Shown one piece after another: positions 1 through 6,382 of a DNA stretch of 29,036 bases (positions are counted from its first letter, which is position 1; every line of letters starts with the position of its first letter). Both the position numbers and the translations under genes were made by a program. Source of the stretch: CAZFHZ01 sp964519015 (GTDB lineage: Bacteria; Blakebacterota; Blakebacteria; Blakebacterales; CAYUVJ01); the NCBI GenBank assembly GCA_964519015.1, contig CAZFHZ010000038.1, positions 1-29,036 on the forward strand, read 5' to 3'. A model generated the notes under the pieces. The model was not told the DNA's origin. It made no database searches and saw only the letters and a program-made list of their open reading frames with translations.

Positions 1-221
1 TTCGCCCTCAGGGTCACCGAATCCTCCCGGGTCAGGACCTCCAGTTCCCCGTCGATCACGAAGAAGAGTTCATCCTCCTCGTCGTGGGTATGCCAGGGGA
101 CCTTGTCTCCCTCCACGTGGACCAGCTTGACGTGCTGACCGTTCAGCTCCCCAACGATCTTCGGGGTGAAGGTCTCGTTGAACTTCCGGAAAGATGCCTC
201 CAGACGGACGACCTGAAGCAT
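1..221 (-). CDS. Cupin-domain protein, C-terminus cut off by window edge
   Basis: Reading leftwards from ATG at 221, an open frame runs off the window edge with no stop, giving the first 73 residues. It contains a textbook cupin motif 1, G-x5-HxH-x4-E-x6-G, formed by GDKVPWHTHDEEDELFFVIDG, so the two His and the Glu of the metal site are present. A purine-rich GGGGGT lies about 8 bases before the ATG and supports the start. Small single-domain cupins of this type bind a divalent metal and are often enzymes or sugar/ligand sensors; the substrate cannot be told from the fragment. It is divergent from acpS across a 197-base gap (222-418) in which I see only the acpS promoter. Confidence 0.85.
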   Translation of the reverse strand, partial: MLQVVRLEASFRKFNETFTPKIVGELNGQHVKLVHVEGDKVPWHTHDEEDELFFVIDGELEVLTREDSVTLRA

Positions 222-380
222 CTGGTACCCCCTTATGGCTTAGGATCGATGGATAGAATAGCATGATGTGCCGATAGTCCCCTCACCCGGAGGATACAGG
301 GACACCGACGTTTGTCGATCAACGGCGCCGGCCTCCCAGCGGTCGTCCCCGGTCCGCCCGGTGACCGGCCGATTCGCCTG

Positions 381-409
381 TTGACACCCTTGGGGCGCAT
401 GCCGACTCT
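381..409 (+). promoter_or_regulatory. Putative sigma70-type promoter of the acpS operon
   Basis: A perfect TTGACA lies at 381-386, followed by a 17-base spacer and GACTCT at 404-409. The -10 is weak overall but keeps the A at position 2 and the T at position 6. Initiation about 7 bases downstream falls at 415-417, within four bases of the acpS ATG at 419. This leaves no room for a ribosome binding site, and none is visible. Confidence 0.5.
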
Positions 410-418
410 ACGACACAA

Positions 419-796
419 ATGATCGTGGGCGTGGGCATCGACATCCTGGAAACCGAGCGGTTGGCACGCGAACTGGCCCGGGACGGGGGGGGGCTGCGGG
501 ACTCGGTCTTCACCGCCGACGAGATCGCCGAAGGGGAGCGGAGTGCCCGACCGGTCGCTCATCTCACGGCCTGTTTCGCGGCCAAGGAAGCCCTCATCAA
601 GGCCTTCGGCGGGATCCGCGAGCGGGACGCGTCGTGGCACGACCTGGAGGTCCATTCCCGCTCCGACGGCACCCCGGAAGTGGTCCTGCACGGGGCCGCC
701 GAGCGGCTGGCCAGTCGGCTCGGTGTGAAGCAGGTCCGGCTCACCCTCTCCACAGGAGAGGAGATGGCTATGGCCGTCGTCATCCTGGAATCCTGA
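419..796 (+). CDS. acpS: Holo-[acyl-carrier-protein] synthase
   Basis: This 125-residue protein has the usual AcpS length. It transfers 4'-phosphopantetheine from CoA to the conserved Ser of acyl carrier proteins. The N-terminal VGVGIDI motif supplies Asp8, and FAAKEALIKAFGG (from Phe53) supplies Glu57; these are the expected Mg2+/CoA ligands. It ends in the typical small beta-strand region (GEEMAMAVVIL). It is the first gene of a tight operon, 31 bases before the ligase gene and upstream of a dedicated ACP, so that ACP is the probable target, although it could also serve fatty acid synthesis. No Shine-Dalgarno precedes the ATG, which sits just downstream of a promoter-like element and may be leaderless. 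A run of nine G at 485-493 encodes three Gly near the N-terminus. Confidence 0.95.
   Translation: MIVGVGIDILETERLARELARDGGGLRDSVFTADEIAEGERSARPVAHLTACFAAKEALIKAFGGIRERDASWHDLEVHSRSDGTPEVVLHGAAERLASRLGVKQVRLTLSTGEEMAMAVVILES
485..493 (+). repeat. Nine-base poly-G tract in acpS
   Basis: Nine consecutive G encode Gly23-Gly25 of AcpS. Such a tract is prone to slippage both in replication and in sequencing; a one-base change would frameshift the gene almost from its start. Confidence 0.9.
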
Positions 797-827
797 TCCG
801 ACACGCACCTGAGGAGGAGAAGGCGGC

Positions 828-2528
828 ATGAGCAACATCGGCTCGTACGAGGAGCGGCTGAAGGGTTTCGACTGGTCCATCTCCGAGCGGGAGCTCGACT
901 ACGAGCCCGGGGGGCGGATCAACATCGGGTGGTACTGCACCGACCGGAACTGCGAGCGGGGCCTGGGCGGGAAGCCGGCCTTCCTGTGGGAGGACAGCCA
1001 GGGCAACGAGAAGCGGTACACCTTCGACGACTTGCGGGTGGTCACCAACGGGATCGCGACCTTCCTTCAGGAACTGGGGATCCAGCCGGGTGAGCGGGTC
1101 TGCCTGTTCATGGACCGGGTCCCCGAACTCTACCTGGGCTTCTTGGGTATCCTGAAGATGGGAGCGGTCGCCCAGCCCCTCTTCTCCGCATTCGGTGAGG
1201 AATCCCTCTTCCAGCGTCTCGAGCCGGCCGAGACGAGCGCCATCTTCACCCAGCGCAAGCACGTCGCCAAGATCCGCAAGATCCTCGGTAAGCTCCCCGC
1301 ACTGCGGCACATCATCGTGGTGGACGCCGACATCGACAAACTGAGGGCGAAGGAGATCCCCTTCGACTTGGAGAACCTCCCCCGGGTGGAATCCTTCGAA
1401 GTCTACCCGAGCGTGGCCGAGACCCCTTCGGTGCTGCACTACACCTCGGGCACGACCGGCCAGCCCAAGGGGGCCCAGCACGTCCACTACTCGCTCATCT
1501 CCCAGTACTTGACCTCCAAGTGGGTGCTCGACCTGCAGCCCGACGATATCTACTGGTGCAACGCCGACCCGGGCTGGGTCACCGGCACTTCCTACGGGAT
1601 CATCGGCCCCTGGGTCAACGGGATCACCCAGGCGGTGCTCGACTCCGGTTTCAGCACCGAGCGCTGGTACGCCTTCATCCAGAAGTACCGGATCACCGTC
1701 TGGTACTCCGCCCCCACCGCCATCCGGCTGCTCATGAAGGAAGGGATCGAGGTGGCGGGGAAGTACGACCTCTCCTCGCTGCGGCATCTGTGCAGCGTGG
1801 GGGAACCGCTCAACGCCGAGGCGGTCCACTGGTCGAAGGAGGCCTACGGGCTCCCCTTCCACGACACCTACTGGCAGACCGAGACCGGCTCGATCGTCAT
1901 CACCAACTTCCCGGGCATGCCGATCAAGGCCGGTTCGATGGGGAAGGCCTTTCCAGGAATCACCGCCACCGTGCTTGACCCGAAGACTTTTCAGCCGATC
2001 GTCGAGCCTGGCCGGGTGGGGCTGATCGCCCTCAAACCGGGCTGGCCCTCCCAGTTCCGCGCCTACTTCAGGAATCCCGAGGTCTACCAGGCCAAGTTCA
2101 AGAACGGCTGGTACATCTGCGGCGACCGTTCCAGTATCGACCCGGACGGCTACTTCTGGTTCCAGGGGCGCGATGACGACGTGATCAACACCGGCGGCCA
2201 CCTGGTCGGTCCCTTCGAGATCGAGTCGGCCCTGCTCGAACATCCGGCGGTGGCCGAGTCGGCCGCGGTGGGCAAACCCGACCCGGTCAACATGGAAGTC
2301 GTGAAGGCGTTCGTCACGCTCAAGTCGGGCTTCGCGCCGAGCGACGACCTCGATTTGGAGATCATGAACTTCATCCGCAAGCGGCTCTCGCCGCTGGCGA
2401 TGCCGCAGGAGATCGAGTTCGTCGATAAGCTTCCCAAGACCCGCAGCGGCAAGATCATGCGTCGGCTGCTGCGCGCCCAGGAGTGGGGGGAGCCGATCGG
2501 GGACATCTCCTCCCTGGAGAACGACTGA
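828..2528 (+). CDS. acsA: AMP-forming acetyl-CoA synthetase-like ligase
   Basis: This 566-residue protein matches the length and motif order of the ANL family AcsA (acetate + ATP + thiol to acetyl-thioester + AMP + PPi). The P-loop YTSGTTGQPKG starts near residue 205. The motif TYWQTETG includes Trp349 at the position that in acetyl-CoA synthetases closes the acyl pocket and restricts it to acetate-sized acids. The hinge region reads GRDDDVINTGGH, and the C-terminal PKTRSGKIMRR carries the catalytic Lys542, a typical site of regulatory acetylation. A strong GAGGAG site precedes the ATG. It lies between acpS and an ACP gene, so the thiol acceptor may be holo-ACP, or CoA followed by transfer; that is inference. 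The family assignment is firm; the acid substrate (acetate, propionate or similar) is not proven. Confidence 0.93.
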   Translation: MSNIGSYEERLKGFDWSISERELDYEPGGRINIGWYCTDRNCERGLGGKPAFLWEDSQGNEKRYTFDDLRVVTNGIATFLQELGIQPGERVCLFMDRVPELYLGFLGILKMGAVAQPLFSAFGEESLFQRLEPAETSAIFTQRKHVAKIRKILGKLPALRHIIVVDADIDKLRAKEIPFDLENLPRVESFEVYPSVAETPSVLHYTSGTTGQPKGAQHVHYSLISQYLTSKWVLDLQPDDIYWCNADPGWVTGTSYGIIGPWVNGITQAVLDSGFSTERWYAFIQKYRITVWYSAPTAIRLLMKEGIEVAGKYDLSSLRHLCSVGEPLNAEAVHWSKEAYGLPFHDTYWQTETGSIVITNFPGMPIKAGSMGKAFPGITATVLDPKTFQPIVEPGRVGLIALKPGWPSQFRAYFRNPEVYQAKFKNGWYICGDRSSIDPDGYFWFQGRDDDVINTGGHLVGPFEIESALLEHPAVAESAAVGKPDPVNMEVVKAFVTLKSGFAPSDDLDLEIMNFIRKRLSPLAMPQEIEFVDKLPKTRSGKIMRRLLRAQEWGEPIGDISSLEND

Positions 2529-2556
2529 CCGACCCACAACAGAGAGGAAGCAGCCG

Positions 2557-2808
2557 ATGGAAGAGATCAAGAAGGCGGTCCTCGACTACGTCCGCCGGGA
2601 ATACCTGGAGGAGGACGATGACCGCGAAGTGGACGAGACCACCCCTCTCATCAGCGGTGGCATCGTTGACTCCTTCTCGATGGTCTCGCTGAAGCGGTTC
2701 CTGGAGAAGAAGTACCAGATCCAGATCCCGGACGCCGACGCGAGCCCGGAGTCTTTCGACACCGTGGTCAGCATCGCCGAGCTGGTGAAACGTTTCCAGG
2801 GAGTGTGA
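2557..2808 (+). CDS. Acyl carrier protein
   Basis: This 83-residue acidic protein has the size of a free-standing ACP. Helix 2 begins with GGIVDSFSMVSL; Ser39 in the DSF tripeptide is the expected phosphopantetheine attachment site (DSL in most ACPs). Its start has a GAGAGGAAG ribosome site. It sits 28 bases after the ligase gene and 3 bases before the Kbl-type synthase gene. It is probably not the fatty acid synthesis ACP: the context is a ligase and an alpha-oxoamine synthase rather than fab genes, and the sequence departs from the usual DSLD(T/S)VEL motif. I infer that it presents a small acyl group to the downstream condensing enzyme. Confidence 0.92.
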   Translation: MEEIKKAVLDYVRREYLEEDDDREVDETTPLISGGIVDSFSMVSLKRFLEKKYQIQIPDADASPESFDTVVSIAELVKRFQGV

Positions 2809-2811
2809 ACC

Positions 2812-4059
2812 ATGGCTTACAGCGAGAAGGCCCGCGTCGCCTACCAGGCCGAACTCAGCGGCATCCAGGAAGCCGGCCTGTTCAAGCGGGAGCGGTTCAT
2901 CCATGCCCCTCAAGGGGCGGAGATCGAGGTGGAGTTCCCGGCCGGGGCCGCCACCAAGAAGGTCATCAACATGTGCGCCAACAACTACCTGGGACTCTCC
3001 GGGCATCCGGAGGTGATCGAGGCGGCGCACGCGGGACTCGACCACCGCGGTTACGGTATGTCGTCGGTGCGCTTCATCTGCGGCACCCAGGATATCCACC
3101 GGGAGTTGGAGGCGCGGCTGACCGAATTCCTGGGGACCGAGGATACCCTGCTCTTCCCTTCCTGCATGGACGCCAACGCCGGGGTGTTCGAAGCGGTCCT
3201 GAACGAACAGGACGTGATGATCGCCGACCGGCTGGTCCACGCCTCGATCATCGACGGCATGCGTCTGTGCAAGGCGATGAACGACTCCTATAAGCACTCC
3301 GACATGGGACACCTGGAGGAGAAGCTGCAGGAGCACCAGGACAAGCGCCACCGTATGATCATCACCGACGGCGTCTTCTCCATGGACGGCGACCTGGCCC
3401 GGCTGGATGAGATCGTGGCCCTGGCCGAGAAGTACGACGCCATGATCTTCGTGGACGATTCCCACTCCACCGGCTTCATCGGCAAGACCGGCCGCGGCAC
3501 CCATGAACACTGCGGTGTGATGGGAAGGATCGACATCATCACCACCACCCTCGGAAAAGCACTCGGCGGGGCCTCGGGAGGGTGTGTAAGCGGGCGGAAG
3601 GAACTGGTGGAGATGTGCCGCCAGCGGGCGCGTCCCTACCTCTTCTCCAACACGGTGGCCCCGGTCATCGTCTCCGGCGCCTTACGGGTGATGGATCTGA
3701 TCACCGCCTCGACCGAGCGCCGCGACAAGCTGGAGGAGAACACCCGCTACTGGCGGAAGCGCCTCACCGAGGCCGGTTTCGACATCAAGGCGGGGGAGAG
3801 CCCGATCGTGCCGGTCATGCTCTACAACGCCAAGCTGGCCCAGGACGTGGCGACCGACCTCTACACCGAGGGGATCTACGCGGTGGGGTTCTTCTTCCCG
3901 GTCGTGCCGAAGGGGCAGGCCCGGATCCGGACCCAACTCTCCGCCGCCCACGAGCGGCACCACCTCGACGCGGCCGCCGAGGCCTTCATCAAGGTGGGGA
4001 GCAAGCACGGGATCTTGGGACTGGGGAAGAAGGAACTGATCGAGAAGTTCGGGCTGTAA
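2812..4059 (+). CDS. kbl: Kbl-type alpha-oxoamine synthase (glycine C-acetyltransferase-like)
   Basis: This 415-residue PLP enzyme of fold type I resembles 2-amino-3-ketobutyrate CoA ligase along its length. That enzyme interconverts glycine + acetyl-CoA with 2-amino-3-oxobutyrate. Matching motifs include CANNYLGL, SVRFICGTQD, the PLP-stacking His143 in VHASIIDG, Asp215 and His218 in VDDSHSTG, the Schiff-base Lys249 in TLGKALGG, and FFFPVVPKGQARIRTQ. Two oddities stand out. The residue before the stacking His is Val142, where E. coli Kbl has Asn. There is also a C-terminal tail of about 17 residues beyond the E. coli end. Its usual partner, threonine dehydrogenase, is absent; instead it directly follows an ACP gene by 3 bases. 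A condensation using an acyl-ACP donor is therefore an attractive inference. Glycine as substrate is likely from overall similarity but unproven. Confidence 0.93.
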   Translation: MAYSEKARVAYQAELSGIQEAGLFKRERFIHAPQGAEIEVEFPAGAATKKVINMCANNYLGLSGHPEVIEAAHAGLDHRGYGMSSVRFICGTQDIHRELEARLTEFLGTEDTLLFPSCMDANAGVFEAVLNEQDVMIADRLVHASIIDGMRLCKAMNDSYKHSDMGHLEEKLQEHQDKRHRMIITDGVFSMDGDLARLDEIVALAEKYDAMIFVDDSHSTGFIGKTGRGTHEHCGVMGRIDIITTTLGKALGGASGGCVSGRKELVEMCRQRARPYLFSNTVAPVIVSGALRVMDLITASTERRDKLEENTRYWRKRLTEAGFDIKAGESPIVPVMLYNAKLAQDVATDLYTEGIYAVGFFFPVVPKGQARIRTQLSAAHERHHLDAAAEAFIKVGSKHGILGLGKKELIEKFGL

Positions 4060-4077
4060 TCCCCGCCGGCGGCCGGC

Positions 4078-4725
4078 TCAGGCGCCGGGTCGGGGATCGG
4101 GGAGGGCGGCCAGATGGGGGTGAAGGTCGGCCGGGCGGGTATCGGGCCCGACCGGGAGTGCGCTGACCGGTACCCCTCGCTGCCGGTACCAGTCGAGCAG
4201 CGGCAGGGTGCGCTCCCGGTAGGTCCGTAATCGTCCGGNNNNNNNNNNGGTGACCGCTTCCACGGTATCGTCGATGCGTCCCTCCCGATCCCCGACCGGA
4301 TCGCGCCGGAGCCGTTCGAGTACCGTTTCCGGTGAACACTCCAGAGCGACCACCCGTAGCACCCGGAGGATGGGCTCCAGGGCGGCCGCCTGTCCCCGGT
4401 GCCGGGGCAGCCCGTTCAGGACCACCAACTCGCCGGTGCGGTCGCTCCGCTCGCGCAGGAACCGCTCCAACACCTTTCGGGCGATCGGGAAGTGCTCCTC
4501 CTCCAGCAGAGCGCCGCTGTAGAGGGAGGATCGGACCACCTCCCGCTCGAGGCCGGTCAGCTCCTCCCCGGACCGTCCGGCCGCGACTCCCCGCAGCTGG
4601 GCGCCGAAGTCGAAGTGATGGCAAGGCCTTTCCCACAGGCCGTGCCGCTCCAGGTATTCCCCCAGGGGAGACTTGCCCGAACCGGTCGGACCGATCAGCA
4701 GAAGGGCGGGGTGCGGTTCGGGCAT
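4078..4725 (-). CDS. Adenylate kinase-like nucleoside monophosphate kinase, with 4 undetermined residues
   Basis: The frame has 215 residues, with ten N bases hiding about residues 160-163. The P-loop GPTGSGKS (residues 12-19) is a variant of the adenylate kinase loop. Later motifs follow the same family in order: FDFGAQLRG (NMP-binding), LNGLPRHRGQAAAL (cf. LDGFPRT-x2-Q), LERLRRD, GRIDDTVEAV and RLRTYRERTLPLLDWY. It lacks the inserted LID domain of long adenylate kinases. The changed P-loop and the LNG variant suggest a divergent NMP kinase or a regulatory P-loop protein rather than the housekeeping adk. The ATG at 4725 has GAGAGGACC upstream. It follows the aldehyde dehydrogenase gene by 28 bases on the same strand and is probably cotranscribed with it. 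It converges on kbl with 18 bases between the two genes. Confidence 0.8.
   Translation of the reverse strand: MPEPHPALLLIGPTGSGKSPLGEYLERHGLWERPCHHFDFGAQLRGVAAGRSGEELTGLEREVVRSSLYSGALLEEEHFPIARKVLERFLRERSDRTGELVVLNGLPRHRGQAAALEPILRVLRVVALECSPETVLERLRRDPVGDREGRIDDTVEAVTXXXXGRLRTYRERTLPLLDWYRQRGVPVSALPVGPDTRPADLHPHLAALPDPRPGA
4239..4248. other. Assembly gap (10 N)
   Basis: Ten undetermined bases lie inside the kinase-like gene. The frame stays open across them, and the flanking motifs (DDTVEAV and RLRTY) are about the distance apart expected for the family, so the true gap is probably close to ten bases. Confidence 0.99.
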
Positions 4726-4753
4726 ACGGGCGGTGGTCCTCTCCGGCCAGAGC

Positions 4754-6172
4754 TCAGAAGTTGCGGTGGTATTCCGCCTCGATCTCCAGGGCGTCCACGG
4801 AGGGGTCGAGATAGCGGGTGCAGTCGAAGTCGAGCCATTTCGGATTGGGTTGCCGGCGCGCGATCCGGTGGATGTTGAGCAGGTGCCGAGCGGTGATGTT
4901 GTCGGTCGACACGTTCCCACCGCCGAAACCGCAGGAGAGCATGAAGGAGGGCTCGAGTGCGGTGACCATCCCTCCCAGTGCCCCCTGGGTGGAGGGGACG
5001 TTGACCAGGATGCGGCCGGCATCGATCACCCGGGAGAAGTACTCGATCCGCTCGTCGGTGTTGGAATAGATGACCGCGGTATGGCCGATCCCACCGTACC
5101 GGGTGATCTCCGAGCAGCGCCGGATGGCCGCGTCGAAGTCCGGCTCGGCGTAGAAGGCGAGGATGGGGGCGAGGATCTCGGCCGAGAGGGGGTAGGCTGG
5201 GCCGACCCCGTCGAGTCGGGCCAGCAGCAAGCGGGTTCCTTCGGGGACGATGATCCCCGCACTCCGCGCGATCCGCACCGCCGGCTGACCGACCACGGTG
5301 GCGGTCATCGTGAGGCGCTCGAAATCCCAGGCGATCTCCCCGACTTTGTGGATATCCTCGGGGGTGAGGAAATAACCCCCCTGGCTTTCGAACTCGGCCA
5401 CGACTGCGTCCGCCGCCTCCGCCTTGACGACGACCGCCTGCTCGCTGGCGCAAACCGAGCCGTTGTCGAACAGTTTGGAAGCCAGAATGTTGTGCACGGC
5501 GAAGGGGATATCGGCCGAGGTCCCGATGTAGACGGGCACATTGCCCGGTCCCACGCCCAGCACCGGCCGACCCGACTGCTGGGCCCGCCGCACCAGGCGG
5601 CTGGTGCCGGTGGCCAGGATCAGCGCCACCCGGCGGTCCTTCATCAGTTCCTCCAGCACCGCCTCGGTGGGGCGTTCCAGCCACTGGATGCAGTTGGGGG
5701 GCGCTCCTGCGGCCAGGGCCGCCTCGTAACAGTGCTCGGCGGCCGCGGCGGTGGTGTGACGGGCGGCCTGTGGCGGACTGATGATGATCGGGTTCCGGGT
5801 CTTCAGCGCAATGAGGATCTTGAAGAGGGTGGTAGAACTCGGATTGGTGACCGGCACGAAAGCGAGCACCGGACCGACCGGCTGGGCCACTTCGATGATG
5901 CCGTTGACCGGGTCCTCGGAGATGACTCCGACCGTGCGCTGGTGACGGATATCCTCGTAGACCAGCTGGGTGGCGATGACGTTCTTGATGACCTTGTGTT
6001 CCCAGACGCCCAGGCCGGTCTCCTCGACGGCCAGCTTGGCCAGCATGACCCGCTGGTCGAGGGCCCGCAGATAGACGGCCCGGACGATCGCGTCGGTCTC
6101 CTTCTGGTCGAGCTGGCGCAGGGCGGCCGCGGCGACGACGGCCTGCTCGAGGATCTCCGCTGCTCGCGACAT
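4754..6172 (-). CDS. CoA-acylating aldehyde dehydrogenase
   Basis: This 472-residue protein belongs to the aldehyde dehydrogenase superfamily, acylating branch (the AdhE N-terminal half, EutE/PduP, sulfoacetaldehyde dehydrogenase). These enzymes interconvert acyl-CoA + NAD(P)H with aldehyde + CoA. Visible motifs are PVTNPSSTTLFKILIALKTRNPII, ILATGTSRLVRRA, GVGPGNVPVYI and FDNGSVCASEQ with nucleophile Cys241. A glycine-rich segment CGFGGGNVSTDNI lies near the C-terminus. No iron alcohol dehydrogenase domain follows, so this is a stand-alone enzyme. ATG 6172 is chosen over an upstream in-frame ATG at 6253 because GGGAGG sits about 8 bases before it and family homology begins there. Its product or substrate, acetyl-CoA, links it in principle to the neighbouring acetyl-activating operon, with which it converges. 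No shell-protein genes are seen nearby. Confidence 0.9.
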   Translation of the reverse strand: MSRAAEILEQAVVAAAALRQLDQKETDAIVRAVYLRALDQRVMLAKLAVEETGLGVWEHKVIKNVIATQLVYEDIRHQRTVGVISEDPVNGIIEVAQPVGPVLAFVPVTNPSSTTLFKILIALKTRNPIIISPPQAARHTTAAAAEHCYEAALAAGAPPNCIQWLERPTEAVLEELMKDRRVALILATGTSRLVRRAQQSGRPVLGVGPGNVPVYIGTSADIPFAVHNILASKLFDNGSVCASEQAVVVKAEAADAVVAEFESQGGYFLTPEDIHKVGEIAWDFERLTMTATVVGQPAVRIARSAGIIVPEGTRLLLARLDGVGPAYPLSAEILAPILAFYAEPDFDAAIRRCSEITRYGGIGHTAVIYSNTDERIEYFSRVIDAGRILVNVPSTQGALGGMVTALEPSFMLSCGFGGGNVSTDNITARHLLNIHRIARRQPNPKWLDFDCTRYLDPSVDALEIEAEYHRNF

Positions 6173-6382
6173 GGCACCAACCTCCCAGGCGGGGTGGGTC
6201 ACCGGGACGGCCCGGCCGGATGTTCCCGTACACCCAACCGGCCGGGAGGGCATCTTAGCCCACCCGGCGACCGGGTCAACGGCTTTCCTGCGGGCGAGCC
6301 GGGAGATGCGGCTGGCCCGGGCCCGCCGGAGGCCGGATATTGGACCGATTCGGGCGAAGCGCCCGCACTTCCGGGAGGAGCG

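Noticed and set aside
780..2570. 596-codon minus-strand open frame opposite the ligase gene
   Set aside because: It mirrors the GC-rich third-position pattern of acsA and shows no recognisable domain or ribosome site; similar shadows occur opposite most genes here.
2812..4059. Serine palmitoyltransferase or sulfonolipid-type synthase
   Set aside because: The motifs (SVRFICGTQD, PVVPKGQARIRTQ) follow Kbl rather than lipid-type enzymes, and the ligase keeps an acetate-size pocket.
4754..6172. Bacterial microcompartment aldehyde dehydrogenase
   Set aside because: No shell-protein, alcohol dehydrogenase or phosphotransacylase gene lies nearby, and no clear encapsulation peptide is visible at the N-terminus.
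4673..6382. Open plus-strand frame running continuously into the M3 peptidase gene
   Set aside because: It is antisense to the aldehyde dehydrogenase and kinase genes, has low-complexity Gly/Asp/Arg-rich composition, and the peptidase has its own ribosome site at 6383.
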